6,848 nucleotides of DNA from the NCBI GenBank assembly GCA_006546595.1, contig VIAD01000035.1, positions 1 through 6,848 of the forward strand. The letters are read 5' to 3'. This stretch comes from Moraxellaceae bacterium AER2_44_116. Lineage in GTDB: Bacteria; Pseudomonadota; Gammaproteobacteria; Pseudomonadales; Moraxellaceae. The notes beneath the pieces are model-generated. The model had not been told where the DNA came from, did not search any database, and worked only from the letters and a program-made list of their open reading frames with translations. Positions within the stretch are counted from its first letter, which is position 1; the number at the start of each line of letters is the position of its first letter. Made by a program: the position numbers and the translations under genes. Positions 6,354 through 6,848 of the stretch are shown here, in pieces.

Positions 6354-6410
6354 ATCATTTTTGATGTGTATACACATATTTTTTCGATAATAAATCATTT
6401 TTGATGTGTA
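6354..6410. promoter_or_regulatory. Twin 17-base direct repeats: candidate HipB operators
   Basis: ATCATTTTTGATGTGTA occurs exactly at 6354-6370 and again at 6394-6410, start to start 40 bases (about four helical turns). Each copy contains ATCA-N4-TGAT symmetry. They lie 12 and 52 bases upstream of the antitoxin ATG and downstream of the likely -10, so binding would block transcription. Two operators on one face of the helix fit cooperative repression by HipB dimers. Confidence 0.7.
6364..6377. promoter_or_regulatory. 14-base perfect palindrome within the hip operator region
   Basis: ATGTGTATACACAT overlaps the right end of the first 17-base repeat. Only half of it (ATGTGTA) is present in the second copy, so the two repeats are not equivalent: the site nearer the gene may be the stronger or a different kind of site. 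Confidence 0.55.
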
Positions 6411-6416
6411 ATATTA
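6411..6416 (-). promoter_or_regulatory. Probable -10 element of the hipBA promoter
   Basis: Read leftward, TAATAT matches TATAAT at four positions and lies immediately before the distal 17-base repeat, giving a start inside that repeat. TTTGGT sixteen bases upstream is a weak -35. A second AT-rich candidate, TACAAT close to the ATG, would give an almost leaderless message and is less likely. Confidence 0.35.
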
Positions 6417-6440
6417 TGTAGGATGGGGTACCACCAAAAA

Positions 6441-6458
6441 GTAAATCATATGATTTAC
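6441..6458. repeat. 18-base perfect palindrome upstream of the hip promoter
   Basis: GTAAATCATATGATTTAC is fully symmetric. It shares the ATCA/TGAT core with the two hip repeats (AAATCA here and in the distal copy), so it may be a third, higher-affinity binding site for the antitoxin placed upstream of the -35. An unrelated regulator is the alternative. Confidence 0.6.
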
Positions 6459-6474
6459 AAATAGGTTCAATTTA

Positions 6475-6635
6475 ATACGCATTCAGATACCAAATATCAT
6501 AAATAGAACTCGAATAATACGATGCCATCAGTGACAATTCAGCCTCGCCTGTTTCATCTGTGTGTTCAATTAAACAAATAGAAACATCTCAACGATACTC
6601 ATCCACTCTGCTTTTAAAGCAAATGACTTTAGCAT
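6475..6635 (-). pseudogene. Possible decayed small gene (two out-of-frame coding-like pieces)
   Basis: Reading leftward, an ATG at 6635 opens MLKSFALKAEWMSIVEMFLFV and stops at 6570; in another frame a stop-free piece from 6588 to 6475 reads DVSICLIEHTDETGEAELSL and continues to end in IYDIWYLNAY before TAA at 6474-6472. The second piece has a protein-like composition (balanced acidic, aromatic and hydrophobic residues) although it lacks a start. The two could be one gene broken by a frameshift. I do not recognise the family, and chance open frames of this length are common, so support is weak. Confidence 0.2.
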
Positions 6636-6639
6636 TTAC

Positions 6640-6676
6640 GGATGAATATCAACCATTGAACGGTTGATATTCATCC
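6640..6676. repeat. Hairpin with a 15-base-pair perfect stem
   Basis: GGATGAATATCAACC (6640-6654) and GGTTGATATTCATCC (6662-6676) are exact complements around the 7-base loop ATTGAAC. No T-run follows on either strand, so it is not a classic terminator. It stands 14 bases before the ATPase fragment and just above the minus-strand relic, so it could be a transcription barrier, a protein-binding site or a trace of a small palindromic mobile element. Confidence 0.75.
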
Positions 6677-6690
6677 ATAACAATATCCAA

Positions 6691-6795
6691 ATGTACCCAC
6701 GACTCGTTCTACCTATCCTTTTAGAAGCCTTGCAAGATACGCCTGTTGTTTTGCTCAACGATGCGCGTCAAACGAGCAAAAGCACCATCGCTCAG
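6691..6795 (+). pseudogene. 5' fragment of a DUF4143-type AAA ATPase, truncated and with a ruined Walker A
   Basis: From ATG 6691 the frame reads MYPRLVLPILLEALQDTPVV then LLNDARQTSKSTIAQ, and stops at 6817-6819 after a few unrelated residues. The pattern of a start near MYPR, a Leu-rich helix, TPVVLLNGARQTGKST and then an Ala/Gln-rich helix is characteristic of the large family of ATP-binding proteins with a C-terminal DUF4143 domain (about 400 residues). Here only about 35 residues remain. Both glycines of the P-loop consensus GARQTGKS are replaced (D24 and S29 as counted from M1), so even the remnant could not bind nucleotide normally. No ribosome site is visible upstream. Similarity is lost near 6795, where a mobile-element end seems to begin. 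Confidence 0.7.
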
Positions 6796-6848
6796 GAGCC
6801 TGTAAATAATTCTGTGTAAACGCGTTTACATGAAGTTTCCTAAACGGT
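6796..6848. mobile_element. Probable terminal region of an insertion sequence (IS256-like), cut by the window edge
   Basis: Starting at 6796 the DNA reads GAGCCTGTAAATAATTCTGT and continues GTAAACGCGTTTACA. From memory, ends of the form GAG/GGC-CTGTGTAAA-TAATT...GTGTAAA are common in IS256-family (mutator-type) elements, and the coding similarity of the ATPase fragment ends at just this point. A perfect palindrome TGTAAACGCGTTTACA lies at 6815-6830, as in the subterminal regions of some elements. No transposase is visible because only 53 bases are present. Family assignment is tentative. Confidence 0.4.
6815..6830. repeat. 16-base perfect palindrome near the right edge
   Basis: TGTAAACGCGTTTACA is fully symmetric and also contains the stop codon (6817-6819) that ends the ATPase fragment frame. 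It probably belongs to the presumed insertion-sequence end, where it may be a transposase-binding site; a regulator-binding site is the alternative. Confidence 0.55.

Larger units (their letters stand above)
6459..6690. other. Gene-free AT-rich stretch between the hip operators and a broken ATPase gene
   Basis: No intact gene is supported. The stretch holds a possible out-of-frame coding relic on the minus strand (6475-6635) and a strong hairpin (6640-6676). No RNA gene, tandem repeat or CRISPR-like array was seen. Base composition is visibly poorer in GC than the copper locus. Confidence 0.6.

Overview
The window looks like accessory or boundary DNA from a gammaproteobacterium; I cannot resolve the genus. 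The clues are CusRS/CopRS-type copper signalling, a lipoprotein TolC-family channel, Enterobacteria-like sigma70 and Shine-Dalgarno signals, and moderate GC that falls noticeably towards the right end. It reads as a metal-resistance locus joined to a plasmid- or island-like maintenance module, with damaged DNA on the right flank.

Region 1 (1-3769) is a divergent metal-efflux locus. Leftward lie a small secreted Met/His-rich protein (1105-1479) and, overlapping it by the four bases ATGA, a TolC-family outer-membrane lipoprotein (from 1108, running off the left edge). Its missing neighbours are probably the RND partners (CusB/CusA or CzcB/CzcA type). Rightward lie an OmpR-type response regulator (1693-2385) and, overlapping it by 20 bases, a sensor kinase (2366-3769). 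The 213-base gap between the two directions carries palindromic half-sites like those bound by CusR/CopR regulators. The presumed circuit is that periplasmic Cu/Ag is sensed by the kinase, which phosphorylates the regulator, which turns on both transcription units.

Region 2 (3770-4814) is a small serine resolvase/invertase gene (4006-4593, leftward) flanked by two clusters of inverted repeats. Upstream, eight TCCG-type half-sites sit within about 104 bases and bracket a perfect TATAAT, which looks like a combined recombination (res) site and autoregulated promoter. Downstream, between the kinase and the resolvase, is a second and different palindrome cluster.

Region 3 (4815-6458) is a leftward HipB/HipA-type toxin-antitoxin pair: an Xre-family antitoxin followed by a HipA-fold Ser/Thr kinase that keeps its catalytic residues. 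Its upstream region has an exact 17-base direct repeat, a perfect 14-base palindrome and a perfect 18-base palindrome, which are good candidates for HipB operators.

Region 4 (6459-6848) has no intact gene. It holds a weakly supported out-of-frame coding relic, a 15-base-pair stem hairpin, the first 35 or so codons of a DUF4143-type AAA ATPase whose Walker A glycines are both lost, and, at the point where that gene breaks off, what looks like the terminal repeat of an insertion sequence (IS256-like by memory). Resolvase, toxin-antitoxin pair and broken ATPase together suggest a stability module that arrived with, or landed beside, the copper locus.
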